A stretch of 64,000 nt of DNA from Leptotrichia sp. oral taxon 221 (GCF_018128245.1 NZ_CP072378.1:1178001-1242000), one strand, 5' to 3'. Positions 43,390 to 52,744 are shown, numbered from the stretch's first letter. Program-made: numbers and translations. The notes: a model not told the origin generated them from the sequence alone.

Positions 43390-44268
43390 TCAATTATCAT
43401 ATTTTTTATAATTTTTAGGCATAACATTATTCTGAAAATAATAATAATCCCTTTTATAAAAATAATTTTCATAATTAATCACTACTTTTTCATCTGTTTC
43501 CAAAAAACTGTCTACAATATAAATTCCTTTTTTCTTTTCAAATATTGATATACTGTAATTACTATATCTTTTCATAATATAATCTTTTCTAAAAAATTTT
43601 ATCATAGTCATCACTAGTAATAATATTATTATTACAAATAGTTCAATCATTAATTCTAAATCCCCCCAAGCAACTCCAACCGAAAAAATTGATACTATGC
43701 TAAATATTGAACAACACAACATATGAAATCTTTCAAAAATTGAATATTTCACATATAATTTTTCTCCCTTCACTTTTTCACGAATTTCTTTTTCAGGATA
43801 ACCTATTTTCTCCAAAAAATATTCCAAAATTTCATCTTTATTTTTTATATCACAAAAAACATAACTTTTCTCATGATTATTTTCTACTGAAACATCAGTT
43901 ATCAAATTGCATAAATACTTATAAACACTTATTGTACTGTCAAAATTCAAAAGAATATCATAAGAACCTAGTATATTTTTTCTCACTATCAATTTTTTTA
44001 TATCACTATATTCAATAGTTTTCTCAAAAAATAGACCTTTTATTTTCACTTCATAATCAGAAAAATCAAATTTCATCTTGCTTTTAATAATCATTACCAA
44101 AAGAAATCTGTATACAAAATAACTTATTCCAATAACAAAAAAAATTATTCCAACCTTTTCTTTTTTATTAAATAAAATATCAATTCCTCCTAATAAATGA
44201 CTTAAATATATTACTAGAAAAAATATATCCCACATATTAATTTCAAATTTTGAATATTTTATTTCCAT
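43390..44268 (-). CDS. Unrecognised membrane protein
   Basis: A 292-residue protein. The ATG at 44268 has GGAG nine bases upstream; the frame to 44283 begins with TTG and overlaps that site. Two N-terminal hydrophobic helices (residues ~14-35 and 41-60) are followed by a soluble domain of about 120 residues, then two more hydrophobic helices (~190-210 and 215-235) and a C-terminal tail (MKRYSNYSISIFEKKKGIYIV). The middle section has a beta-like pattern (KIKGLFFEKTIEYSDIKKLIV), reminiscent of PH-like membrane domains, but a family cannot be assigned. Confidence 0.6.
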   Translation of the reverse strand: MEIKYSKFEINMWDIFFLVIYLSHLLGGIDILFNKKEKVGIIFFVIGISYFVYRFLLVMIIKSKMKFDFSDYEVKIKGLFFEKTIEYSDIKKLIVRKNILGSYDILLNFDSTISVYKYLCNLITDVSVENNHEKSYVFCDIKNKDEILEYFLEKIGYPEKEIREKVKGEKLYVKYSIFERFHMLCCSIFSIVSIFSVGVAWGDLELMIELFVIIILLLVMTMIKFFRKDYIMKRYSNYSISIFEKKKGIYIVDSFLETDEKVVINYENYFYKRDYYYFQNNVMPKNYKKYDN

Positions 44269-44308
44269 ATAATTTATCTCCAAATTTTACTATTTCTTGC
44301 TATATTTT

Positions 44309-44375
44309 CTTCCTTTCTTTTTTATTTAATTATATCTTTTATCTATTTTAAAAACAATTGATTTTAAGATTTTTT
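44309..44375. repeat. Direct repeat of about 67 bases, copy 2
   Basis: Matches the spacer at 42657-42723 in the same orientation, with G to A changes at two positions. It lies between the 43390-44268 gene and the 44364 gene. Confidence 0.8.
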
Positions 44376-45050
44376 ATAATATTTCTCTACAATATCTGTT
44401 ATATCTATGCTTACATCTAGTTCTGTATTCAAATATATTTTATCATCCTTTTTCAAAAATGCTTCCCAAATTTTTCCCGTATTCAAATAAGCCTTAACGA
44501 TTTCAAAATCATTTTTTGAAATTTTTATTATTCCTCTATTTCTTAGTTTCGATACTTCTTTAAAAAAATTTTCAATATTATCATCTAATTTATCTATATC
44601 AATAAAATATATATCATAAAATAATTGTTTTTTATATTCTTCAAATGTATCAAAATATCCTTTAAATTTACTCAATCCTAACCACTGCAACAAAATATCT
44701 GAACAAGAAATTTTATTTATTAAACTTATTTCTTCTTTAGACATCAACCTTAATAACTGCTGTTCAGTAAATTTTAAAGGTAAATATTTATAATCGTACT
44801 GATAAATCTTTTCTCGATATGGAACCATCAAAAAATTATTCTCAAATTTTACTATACCCGTATCACATTTATTTTTTATATCCCCATAATTAAATTCGAA
44901 CACAAACTTATATCGTGCTTCTTCATTATAAAAAATTAATTCATACCAATATCCATAATAAACAATCTCATTATTTTTCATAATTTGAAGATAATCCTCG
45001 TAGCAACTATCATAATAATTTTCATCCCAAGTAATTATACTTACATCCAT
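44364..45050 (-). CDS. Unrecognised protein
   Basis: A 228-residue acidic protein with AGGATGAG before the ATG. Tyr is frequent (MDVSIITWDENYYDSCYEDYLQIM at the N-terminus). The centre (LRLMSKEEISLINKISCSDILLQWLGL) is hydrophobic and helical but not long enough to be a clear TM helix. The C-terminal half contains NRGIIKISKNDFEIVKAYLNTG. No signal peptide. I recognise no family. It may belong with the two preceding hypothetical genes as a small accessory set, since all are leftward and share spacer sequence. Confidence 0.6.
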   Translation of the reverse strand: MDVSIITWDENYYDSCYEDYLQIMKNNEIVYYGYWYELIFYNEEARYKFVFEFNYGDIKNKCDTGIVKFENNFLMVPYREKIYQYDYKYLPLKFTEQQLLRLMSKEEISLINKISCSDILLQWLGLSKFKGYFDTFEEYKKQLFYDIYFIDIDKLDDNIENFFKEVSKLRNRGIIKISKNDFEIVKAYLNTGKIWEAFLKKDDKIYLNTELDVSIDITDIVEKYYKKS

Positions 45051-45131
45051 TTTATCTCATCCTGTTTATATTAATTTATTCTTGAATTATCATAATTTTT
45101 TATAATTCTTAAATATTTAAAAATTTAAATT

Positions 45132-45353
45132 TTATTTCTTCCTATACTTTCTCCCTTTCTTCTCTCCAATCGCTTCCGAAATCCCACCTTTTACAAGTTT
45201 ATTCAAAAATCTTCTCGCCATAGAATCCGAAACATTCAAAATCTTTTGAGTCTCACTATTATCAATATAATTATTTTTCTCAAAATACATTTCCAGTATT
45301 TTCAGTCTTTGAAGCTCTTTATCAGTCATTTTATCAGTCAAAATATCAGTCAT
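45132..45353 (-). CDS. Small winged-helix DNA-binding protein or domain remnant
   Basis: A 73-residue basic protein. The C-terminal ~55 residues form a helix-turn-helix: KELQRLKILEMYFEKNNYID, SETQKILNVSDSMARRFLNKL, then VKGGISEAIGEKKGRKY, which fits a winged helix. The N-terminus repeats MTDILTDKMTDKE. Its small size suggests either a stand-alone regulator or the surviving C-terminal domain of a larger protein, such as a Fic or AlbA-type regulator. There is no clear partner. The ribosome binding site is weak (AGAAG). Confidence 0.5.
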   Translation of the reverse strand: MTDILTDKMTDKELQRLKILEMYFEKNNYIDNSETQKILNVSDSMARRFLNKLVKGGISEAIGEKKGRKYRKK

Positions 45354-45467
45354 TTTTTCTACTTCTTGTTAATATTATTTCCCACACATCAACAAAAATT
45401 ACAACAATACTTCATTATTTCAAAATTTTACTCTATTTCAAAAATCTCAAAATCATTCCCAACAAAC

Positions 45468-46193
45468 TTACTCCACCTCAAAAATCGCCATATACGGCAA
45501 ATGATCCGACAATTTAGTCCAATCCCTTGAATCATCGTTAATATAAAAACTCTTTTTTACTTTGTAATCTGTCCCTTTTTTTGCCATTACATAATCAATT
45601 CTAGGCATTTCAAGCTCCCTATTTTCTGAGTTTTTCTTATTTTCAAAATCTCTACCTTGAAAATAGCTGTCATTCCAATCTTTCCTAATTTTCGCATAAT
45701 ATTCTGTCGTTGGCAAAAGATTAAAATCTCCACACAAAAACTTCACATCGCCCTTAAATTCCTCAATTGCAGTAAACAAATCATCCAATTCCTCATTTTT
45801 ATTGTCCAAACTGTTATCAAGATGTGTATTCACAACTAAAATTTTCTTTTTAAATTTTGAAGTATTCAATCTAGCTGCCAAAACTTGCCTTTTTTCTTTG
45901 CTTTTACCAGGTAGTTGATGAATATAAATATTTTTCACATCATACTTTGAAATAAACGCAATTCCAAACTCACCTTTATCAAAATCCATCGTTTTCTGAA
46001 AATAATAATAATGATAACCCAATTCCTGTGCCATTTCCTGTAAAACATCCCGAAATTTACTTCTTTTTGTATTTCTATCAACTTCCTGAAGTCCGATAAA
46101 ATCTGGATTATACTTTTTTAAGCTCCGAGCAAGTTCCCTTCCATTGGTAAGCCTTGCTCCAAAAATATTGTATGTTATAATTCTAAATTCCAT
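45468..46193 (-). CDS. Endonuclease/exonuclease/phosphatase family protein
   Basis: A 241-residue protein of the EEP superfamily, which includes DNase I-like and phosphatase enzymes. MEFRIITYNIFGARLTNGREL (N-terminal Asn), FIGLQEVDRNT (Glu for metal, ~38), LVVNTHLDNSLDN (~118-131) and LCGDFNLLPTT (Asp/Asn, ~155) are the usual catalytic motifs. The final WTKLSDHLPYMAIFE carries the catalytic Asp-His. The substrate is not fixed by sequence: phosphodiester, inositol phosphate or lipid are possible. AGGAA precedes the ATG. Confidence 0.85.
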   Translation of the reverse strand: MEFRIITYNIFGARLTNGRELARSLKKYNPDFIGLQEVDRNTKRSKFRDVLQEMAQELGYHYYYFQKTMDFDKGEFGIAFISKYDVKNIYIHQLPGKSKEKRQVLAARLNTSKFKKKILVVNTHLDNSLDNKNEELDDLFTAIEEFKGDVKFLCGDFNLLPTTEYYAKIRKDWNDSYFQGRDFENKKNSENRELEMPRIDYVMAKKGTDYKVKKSFYINDDSRDWTKLSDHLPYMAIFEVE

Positions 46194-46246
46194 TTTTATT
46201 TCCTATCTTTTTTATTTTATTTTTATAAATAATTAATTTCTGTTAT

Positions 46247-46993
46247 TTAAAACCATTTCCATTCATCTTTAGTCAAATATTCATAACTTCGATTTTTATC
46301 TTTTCCTTCTCCATTTGGAAGCACTTCAAATGTATTATAATCTACACCTTCTAAAATTTCTCCCTCAAAATAAATATTTTTATCATCTTTTATAAACCAA
46401 TCATTCAGAACTTCTACTTTATCTTTATTAATTCTTTTTACTTCATAAATAAAATAGGATGAATCAAAACAGTTTAACATTTTATTTTTTATATAATATA
46501 CATTGTATTTATCTTTTCCATACAATATACCGTATATTATTCCATTTGGCAAAAATTCAAATGTTTCAGGATCTTTAATTTTTCCAGATAATGAAGAATC
46601 TATTGCTTCACTTCCTCTATAAATATGATTTTTATCTTTCGCATAATCTTCATTTAAAACTTTAAAACTCATAATATCAGCATTTTCTATTTTTTCATCC
46701 CGATAATAAATTTTATTATCATTTTTCCAATAATTCTGCCCTAATTTTTCAAAATTTTTAATTTTTACATCTTTTATTTTTTTACCCCTATAATAAACAT
46801 TCTTATCATCTTTTAAAAGAGAAAATCCTATCAACTCAGCAGTTTTCGGATTTGCTCCTTTTAAAATTTTACTTTCATAATAAACCTTACCTTTATCTAT
46901 CGAATAATAATCTCCTAAAATTTGAGCAGCATCTCCAAATCCCACATTTGCCAAAACTAGAAATAACAATACTTTTAAGATATTTTTCTTCAC
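46247..46993 (-). CDS. Smaller exported DKNYY-repeat protein
   Basis: About 248 residues, starting with GTG at 46993 with AAAGGAG five bases upstream; the frame continues to a TTG at 47008, but that overlaps the site. The signal peptide (MKKNILKVLLFLVLANVGFG) is followed by about six repeats with cores DDKNVYYRGK, NDNKIYYRDE, DKNHIYRGSE, DKYNVYYIKN and DDKNIYFEGE. The same family as 2482-4128 but less than half the length. Function unknown; export and repeat architecture are clear. Confidence 0.82.
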   Translation of the reverse strand: MKKNILKVLLFLVLANVGFGDAAQILGDYYSIDKGKVYYESKILKGANPKTAELIGFSLLKDDKNVYYRGKKIKDVKIKNFEKLGQNYWKNDNKIYYRDEKIENADIMSFKVLNEDYAKDKNHIYRGSEAIDSSLSGKIKDPETFEFLPNGIIYGILYGKDKYNVYYIKNKMLNCFDSSYFIYEVKRINKDKVEVLNDWFIKDDKNIYFEGEILEGVDYNTFEVLPNGEGKDKNRSYEYLTKDEWKWF

Positions 46994-47062
46994 ATATTCT
47001 CCTTTCAATTCAAATTCAATTTTATAAATTTCTTTTCAAACAAAAATTACAATAAAAATATC

Positions 47063-47776
47063 TCACTCCCAAACATCATCTTTCATATCCGCTTTCCTCA
47101 TCCCTGAAACAAACCTATTTCCTTCCACAAAAAATCGCAATTTTTTCTCAGTCCAAACACCTTTATTCGGAACTCCAATTCTCGAAGAAGTACCTATTTT
47201 CTTAGGAATTTTAGCATTTTCAAAATCAAGATACAAATATTTCTCATTTATTTTAGAAATATCATATTTAATTTTAAAATTTTTATTCTCTAATTTTTCA
47301 GAAAAATTTTCAATTTCAAACATATTTTTCTCAACAATCTGAATTTCCGTCTTGTAGAATCTATCGTCAATTCCAAACGCCTTTGTAAATTTTCCTGGAC
47401 CATTACTTACTAAAATTCCACTTTTTCCACGATTTTCTTCCATTCTTTTGACATTCAAAATTGGCTCTATTGCTCTAATTAATACACTTTGCGGATTTTC
47501 TTTTTCACAAGTCACAATATTTAGCATTTTATGAGAGTGTATCGAGTGAATATAAACAGTTCCAGCCTTTTCAAATAACGCTTCTACTTTTGGAGTCCGT
47601 TTTTTCCCGTAACCGTGAGCCGCTCTGTCAAATTCACCCAAATACGCCTCTGTTTCAACAATGTATCCAGCAAATATCTCATTTTCATTCTTTAAAATCA
47701 AAATTTTCCCAAGTAACTCCTTTGCTACCGTAATCGTGTCTTTCTTGTAAAATTTCTCTATTTCTTTAAAAGTCAT
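47063..47776 (-). CDS. DNA-3-methyladenine glycosylase (AAG/MPG type)
   Basis: A 237-residue base-excision repair enzyme. It fits the Aag/MPG family: FYKKDTITVAKELLGKILIL at the N-terminus, the catalytic Glu in YIVETEAYLGEFDRAAHGYGKKRTPK (broken by the DNA-binding loop), SHKMLNIVTCEKENPQSVLIRAIEP (~80-104) and SNGPGKFTKAFGI near residue 130. It removes 3-methyladenine, hypoxanthine and other damaged bases. AAGGAAGAG precedes the ATG. It lies next to a DKNYY gene, with no sign of co-regulation. Confidence 0.93.
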   Translation of the reverse strand: MTFKEIEKFYKKDTITVAKELLGKILILKNENEIFAGYIVETEAYLGEFDRAAHGYGKKRTPKVEALFEKAGTVYIHSIHSHKMLNIVTCEKENPQSVLIRAIEPILNVKRMEENRGKSGILVSNGPGKFTKAFGIDDRFYKTEIQIVEKNMFEIENFSEKLENKNFKIKYDISKINEKYLYLDFENAKIPKKIGTSSRIGVPNKGVWTEKKLRFFVEGNRFVSGMRKADMKDDVWE

Positions 47777-47953
47777 TTTTTCTCTTCCTTTTTTTCTATA
47801 TTTCCATACTATTTCCCATTAGGTATAAATTCTATTTAATGAGAGATCAAAACTCCTTAGCAAAAAATCAATAAAATATTTTCCTATTTTTCAAATGATA
47901 TTTAGTATAAAATTTTTGTATGAAATTCTTATATTTTCAAATATTTTCAAATT

Positions 47954-48775
47954 TTAATCAACATATTTTTTCAACTGGCTTTTATGGATAAAACCTCGAT
48001 ATTCCTTTGTTTTTGAGAGTTTATTACTTTCATCAGGATACTCAACATCAAAAACATAATACCAGTCGCCATATTTTGTAATATATTTCACAACAGTTCC
48101 GTTATCCATTTTTGAAATAATTTTCGAGTTTGTTGTCGGTTTTTCACGCAAATTCGCATATCCATCCTTTGAACTCACTTCATATTTTTTTAAATCAAAA
48201 GGTTCATTCGGATCTGAAAATTCTTCTTCAGAATCCTTCGATTTTTTCGTTTTTATTTCAGTAATTTTCGATTTCGCACCATCAACTCTCTTTAATTCTG
48301 TAGCATAAGCATAAACAGTCGTAAAATCACATTCTGTATACGGCAAAACTTTTTTTATCTTAACTGTCGCTGGAACTTCAAATTTCCCTTTACGAATTTT
48401 TTGCATTTTTTGATATTCTTCTGGAAAATTTTTCTTCAATGTTTCAGTAATAATTTTCTCTTCCTTAGACGCTTCTTTTTCATAATCCACATTCATATCT
48501 GGATTATTATAGTCAAAATTTCTAAACCTCAAAACTAACGGTTTCCCATTCACAATATCCTTATTTTCAGGATAAAATAGCATTTCACCATATCCTGTCG
48601 CAAAACAAGGAACATTTGGATCACTTTTATCCCAATCCATCTTAAAAATCCCTCTTAAATTCAAAATTACACCGTTATCAGTCAATAAAATTTCTTGAGC
48701 ATTAGTATTTCTTCCAAAACTAATTACAGAAATCAATAGCAAAAACACAAAAAATAAATAATTTTTAATTTTCAT
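47954..48775 (-). CDS. Exported SH3-domain protein
   Basis: A 273-residue protein. The ATG at 48775 has AGGTGGG just upstream; the GTG at 48784 is less suitable. A signal peptide (MKIKNYLFFVFLLLISVISFG) is followed by ~165 residues of unknown fold and a C-terminal bacterial SH3 domain: SSKDGYANLREKPTTNSKIISKMDNGTVVKYITKYGDWYYV. Such domains often bind peptidoglycan or other cell-wall material. The unknown N-terminal portion has DWDKSDPNVPCFATGYGEM, with no clear catalytic motif. Confidence 0.78.
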   Translation of the reverse strand: MKIKNYLFFVFLLLISVISFGRNTNAQEILLTDNGVILNLRGIFKMDWDKSDPNVPCFATGYGEMLFYPENKDIVNGKPLVLRFRNFDYNNPDMNVDYEKEASKEEKIITETLKKNFPEEYQKMQKIRKGKFEVPATVKIKKVLPYTECDFTTVYAYATELKRVDGAKSKITEIKTKKSKDSEEEFSDPNEPFDLKKYEVSSKDGYANLREKPTTNSKIISKMDNGTVVKYITKYGDWYYVFDVEYPDESNKLSKTKEYRGFIHKSQLKKYVD

Positions 48776-48829
48776 CTTTCCCACCTTTTTTTAGAAAATT
48801 TATTATTTGTAAAAATTATAATTTTTTGA

Positions 48830-48849
48830 CAAGGGGCATTGACCCCTTG
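48830..48849. repeat. Palindromic repeat, copy 3 (SH3-deoC spacer)
   Basis: CAAGGGG (48830-48836) and CCCCTTG (48843-48849) form a 7-bp stem with loop CATTGA, in the same framework as copies 1 and 2 and with the same GCTA on the right. Confidence 0.6.
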
Positions 48850-48894
48850 CTATCATAATTTTTTTATTCAAAGAAAAAAATACTTTTTCAAAAT

Positions 48895-49563
48895 TTAATA
48901 TCCAGAACTTTTGTTTTCAGCCCCAGTTACAATCGCAATTCCAGAACTTGTTCCCAATCTTTCAGCACCCAATTCAATATATTTTTTCGCAGTCTCAAAG
49001 TCTCTCACTCCACCGCTTGCCTTAACCTTAGCCTTATCTCCAACTGTTTTTTTCATAAGTTCCACATCTTCAAATGTAGCCCCTCCAGTTCCAAAACCTG
49101 TCGAAGTTTTCACAAAATCAGCATTAGCATTAACAGCCAATTCACACGCCTTCACTTTTTCCTCATCAGTCAAATAGCAAGTTTCAATAATCACTTTCAA
49201 GACATTTTTTCCAATCGCTTCCTTAATTCTTCTAATTTCGTTTTCCACCAATTCATAATCCTTATCTTTCAATGCTCCAACATTAATAACCATGTCAATT
49301 TCTGAAGCTCCTTCTTCAATCGCCTTTTTCGCCTCGAATACCTTTACATCCGTCGCCATAGCCCCCAAAGGAAACCCAACTACTGCTGCAACCTTTACAT
49401 CACTATCCTTAACTTGACTAAAAGCATACTCAACATTTGCCCCATTCACGCAAACTGAATAAAATCCATATTCCCTCGCTTCATCGCATAATTTTTTTAT
49501 ATCTTCTCTCGTAGCACTCGCCTTCAAAATTGTGTGATCAATAAATTTGCTTATTTTCATCAT
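48895..49563 (-). CDS. deoC: Deoxyribose-phosphate aldolase
   Basis: A 222-residue enzyme splitting 2-deoxyribose-5-phosphate into acetaldehyde and glyceraldehyde-3-phosphate. The ATG at 49563 is chosen for its spacing to AAGGG; starts at 49560 and 49569 are alternatives. [23 protein letters not shown] (N-terminus), the catalytic Asp/Lys regions [17 protein letters not shown] (~93-109) and [23 protein letters not shown] (~149-171, Schiff-base Lys), and [22 protein letters not shown] (~178) match the family. It completes deoxynucleoside catabolism with Pdp, DeoD and DeoB. Confidence 0.97.
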   Translation of the reverse strand: MMKISKFIDHTILKASATREDIKKLCDEAREYGFYSVCVNGANVEYAFSQVKDSDVKVAAVVGFPLGAMATDVKVFEAKKAIEEGASEIDMVINVGALKDKDYELVENEIRRIKEAIGKNVLKVIIETCYLTDEEKVKACELAVNANADFVKTSTGFGTGGATFEDVELMKKTVGDKAKVKASGGVRDFETAKKYIELGAERLGTSSGIAIVTGAENKSSGY

Positions 49564-49653
49564 TACCATTCCCTTCTTTAATTTGTTATTTATTGTTTTT
49601 ATTCTACTATAAGTATACCGACTTTTTCCCCTTTTAGCAACTTTATTTTAAAC

Positions 49654-49678
49654 AAAAAAGACTAGAAAAAATCCAGCC
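49654..49678 (-). terminator. Terminator of corA
   Basis: On the minus strand GGCTGGA (49678-49672) pairs with TCTAGTC (49666-49660), with one mismatch/G-U, followed by TTTTTTG. It resembles the hairpins at 4168 and 4709, differing mostly in the loop. Confidence 0.65.
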
Positions 49679-49850
49679 TTTTTAATATTTAAATATTTTA
49701 TTTCTTATAATCTACAAAAAATCATTTTTTTAGTATTTTAAATGTACATAAAAAATTAGTTTCTTCTTATTTTTTATCTTAAACTTCTATTCATTAATGC
49801 TATACCACTAAATTTTTAAATTTTCAATAATTTTTTTAGCATTAATATTA

Positions 49851-50756
49851 TTACAAAACCTTATCTTCTAAGTACTTCCACAACACAACCATCAAAACTA
49901 CCATTATCACAAAAATTATTCCAAGTGCAAAAAATCCTGTGTCTTGAAGCGGTAACTTCACATTCATTCCGTAAAATCCAAAAATCATATTTGGAACTGT
50001 GATTAGTATTGTCGCCGCTGCCAAAACTTTCATTGTAATATTCATATTATTTCCAATATATGAAGAGTATGTTTCCCTTGTTGTTTTACAAATTTCACAG
50101 TATGATGAAGATAAATCAAGTGTAAAGTTTATTTCCTGTAAAATTCTTGTCATATATTCTTCATATTGCTGAAATTGTTTATCTTCTTTCAAATTCTCAA
50201 CGACATAATCCAAGTTTCTCATTGCAATATTGTAAACATAAAAGCCTTGCTCCACTTCCGATAATGAAATCAATTTTTCATTGCTTTGCTGTTCCCTTAA
50301 AACTGTTTCAATATTATCGTGCTCACCAATCAAAAGTCGTACATGTTTATACAAACTTTGAGAAATTTTATGAAGCATATTTAGAAAAAAACGATTTTCC
50401 TCAAGAACATCATCTCTCAATTCAGCATATTCTTCAACAAAATCATAAAAATCTTCAAAATAGTCATCATCTAAAATGACAACCCTATCCTCTCTCATAC
50501 AAATTACAATTGGATTAATCTCGTAAGATGTAACCTCTTTATCTATCACAGGTTTCTTCACAGTCGGATAATACAATTTATAAATTTCCCAGTCTGATTT
50601 TGAAATTCTCGGAGTAAAAGTTTCTTCATCAATTACATTTTTTATCTTTTCTTCATCCATTTCTAATCTTTCAGACACGATTCTATAATCTTCATCTTTC
50701 AAATTATATACATACGAAATTGTTTTCCCACTTTTTGTATCTATTCTTTTTATCAT
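49851..50756 (-). CDS. corA: CorA-family magnesium (divalent cation) transporter
   Basis: A 301-residue protein. The N-terminal ~230 residues form the cytosolic domain with a long helix (LREQQSNEKLISLSEVEQGFYVYNIAMRNL). The C-terminus has two transmembrane helices (~240-262 and 272-295) and the hallmark GMN motif in FGFYGMNVKLPLQ between them. CorA takes up Mg2+, Co2+ or Ni2+ as a homopentamer. GAGGAGG precedes the ATG. With two MgtE genes this window holds three Mg2+ transporter genes. Confidence 0.95.
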   Translation of the reverse strand: MIKRIDTKSGKTISYVYNLKDEDYRIVSERLEMDEEKIKNVIDEETFTPRISKSDWEIYKLYYPTVKKPVIDKEVTSYEINPIVICMREDRVVILDDDYFEDFYDFVEEYAELRDDVLEENRFFLNMLHKISQSLYKHVRLLIGEHDNIETVLREQQSNEKLISLSEVEQGFYVYNIAMRNLDYVVENLKEDKQFQQYEEYMTRILQEINFTLDLSSSYCEICKTTRETYSSYIGNNMNITMKVLAAATILITVPNMIFGFYGMNVKLPLQDTGFFALGIIFVIMVVLMVVLWKYLEDKVL

Positions 50757-50873
50757 AACAACCCTCCTCGATTATTCTTAAAATTTTTACTTTAATGAAT
50801 AAATTATATCAAAAAATGGGATCTATTTCAATTTTTCAAAATATTTTTCTAATTTCTAAATAATTCTCCTCCA

Positions 50874-51299
50874 CTATAAATTTTCTAGCCAATTTACAAA
50901 TTCTAAAAACACCTCTATCTCTGTTATTTGTTGCAAATATCTCAAGTCAATATATTTTCCAGATTTTTTATGACAAAAGAACTCGATATCCCAAAATTCT
51001 GTTTCAATAAATCCTAATTTTGGATCATATTTAAAATATGAAAATTTATCAAGATTTTCCCTGAAGTATTTTAATTTTGCATAACATAATTGATATTTTC
51101 TAAAAATAACTTCTAATATTGTATTTTTCAAAATAAAATTATGTGAAAAATAAACTCTTTCTGGAACATTATTTTTAGTCGTCATCCATTGCCTTTTATC
51201 ATTTAATTTTAATTTATATTTGTTTATATAATTTATTTTATCTTCTGACAACTCATTTTTTAACTTTTCTTCCAAAATCATTAATTTTTTATCGTCCAA
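50874..51299 (-). CDS. Unrecognised small protein
   Basis: A 141-residue protein starting with TTG at 51299; AAGGAG lies about eight bases upstream, giving a good start. It is basic in the first half (LKNELSEDKINYINKYKLKLNDKRQW) and contains aromatic-rich segments (FRKYQLCYAKLKYFRENLDKFSYFKYDP, IETEFWDIEFFCHKKSGKYID). No TM segment or signal peptide. No family recognised. It lies between pdp and corA in the same direction, with 140 bases upstream of it. Confidence 0.6.
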   Translation of the reverse strand: MDDKKLMILEEKLKNELSEDKINYINKYKLKLNDKRQWMTTKNNVPERVYFSHNFILKNTILEVIFRKYQLCYAKLKYFRENLDKFSYFKYDPKLGFIETEFWDIEFFCHKKSGKYIDLRYLQQITEIEVFLEFVNWLENL

Positions 51300-51439
51300 T
51301 TTTAATGCTCCTTCCTATATTTATTTATTTCTATAATTACCTCTCAAATTAAGGAATACTCTCTAAATTTTTATACCAAAATCAACCTTTACAATCAAAA
51401 TTTTAAATATTTTACAACTTATCACAAATTTTCAAACAA

Positions 51440-52744
51440 TTATTCAATTATTTCCAATATCGCTTTTGGCTCTAAAACCTTTTCATTTTGAAGAACATAC
51501 GCATCCAAAATCATATTTTTAGAATCTTCCACATTTTTCACATCATTGTAATAAATTTCAGCGATTTTTTCATCTTTTTCTATTTTATCTCCAACTTTTT
51601 TTAAAATCTTTAATCCAACAGCATGGTCAACTTCATCTTCTTTTGTAGCTCTTCCAGCTCCAATAATCATTGCAGCTTTTCCAACTTCCTCTGCTTTTAT
51701 TTTAGAAACGTATCCTTCTTTATTAGAAAATACTTCCATTTTATTCTTAGCAGTTGGTAAAATTGAATAATCATCAACCAAATCTCCGTTTCCACCACTC
51801 TCAGTAATAAATTCTCTCAATTTAGATAATGCCAATCCACTATTTATCACATCATCTATTTTTTCTATTCCTTCTGACAACTCTGTAATTTCACCTTTCG
51901 CCTTTAATGCAAGTTCTGCTATCGTGTAAACAACCTCTTTCAAATCTTCAGGTGCATTCCCTTTCAACATTTCAATAGATTCAATAATTTCATTCGCATT
52001 TCCTATTGAATATCCCAATGGCTCGTCCATATTACTTAAAACGACTTTTACTTTTCTTCCAGCTCCAGTTCCAATTTCAATCATTCTTCTTGCCAATTCT
52101 TTTGCGTGATCAATATCTTTCATAAAGGCTCCGTCACCAACTTTTACATCAAGAATTATCACATCAGACTGAATCGCCAATTTTTTACTCATAATGCTAC
52201 TTGCAATTAACGGAATGCTCGGTACAGTTGCAGTCACATCTCTCAAAGCATAGATTTTCTTATCAAGTGGCACAATTTTATCACTATATCCCATCAATCC
52301 AATCCCCGTTTTATTCGCAATTTTCACAACATCATCTCTCGTTTTAGAAAATTTAAAACCTTTTATTGATTCAAATTTATCAATCGTTCCACCTGTATGC
52401 CCCAAACCTTTTCCAGACAATTTCGTAGTTCCCATTCCAAGTGCTGACAAAATCGGTGCCAAAACAATCGTAACCTTATCTCCAACCCCACCTGTACTAT
52501 GTTTATCTACCAAAAATTTATCAACATCGTCAAATTCAACCATATCCCCAGAATCTCTCATCGTCATCGTAAATTCCAACAATTCTCCAGCTGTCATATC
52601 ATTAAAATATGTAGCCATCAAAAATGCTGACATCTGATAATCTGGCACATTCCCCACCAAATACTCATTCAATAAAAATTTTATTTCCTCTTTTGTCAAT
52701 TCCTCTTTCTCTCTCTTTTTCTCAATTAAATCTACAATTCTCAT
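51440..52744 (-). CDS. pdp: Pyrimidine-nucleoside phosphorylase
   Basis: A 434-residue enzyme phosphorolysing uridine, thymidine and deoxyuridine. It has the family N-terminal helical domain (MRIVDLIEKKREKEELTKEEI), the phosphate-binding VDKHSTGGVGDKVTIVLAPI (~80-99), KLSGKGLGHTGGTIDKFESI (~108-127), and the catalytic ASSIMSKKLAIQSDVIILDVKVGDGAFMK (~175-203). Length matches Pdp (about 433), rather than thymidine-specific DeoA (about 440), but the two cannot be told apart surely. GAGGAG precedes the ATG. It lies upstream of a nucleoside-binding lipoprotein gene. Confidence 0.95.
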   Translation of the reverse strand: MRIVDLIEKKREKEELTKEEIKFLLNEYLVGNVPDYQMSAFLMATYFNDMTAGELLEFTMTMRDSGDMVEFDDVDKFLVDKHSTGGVGDKVTIVLAPILSALGMGTTKLSGKGLGHTGGTIDKFESIKGFKFSKTRDDVVKIANKTGIGLMGYSDKIVPLDKKIYALRDVTATVPSIPLIASSIMSKKLAIQSDVIILDVKVGDGAFMKDIDHAKELARRMIEIGTGAGRKVKVVLSNMDEPLGYSIGNANEIIESIEMLKGNAPEDLKEVVYTIAELALKAKGEITELSEGIEKIDDVINSGLALSKLREFITESGGNGDLVDDYSILPTAKNKMEVFSNKEGYVSKIKAEEVGKAAMIIGAGRATKEDEVDHAVGLKILKKVGDKIEKDEKIAEIYYNDVKNVEDSKNMILDAYVLQNEKVLEPKAILEIIE

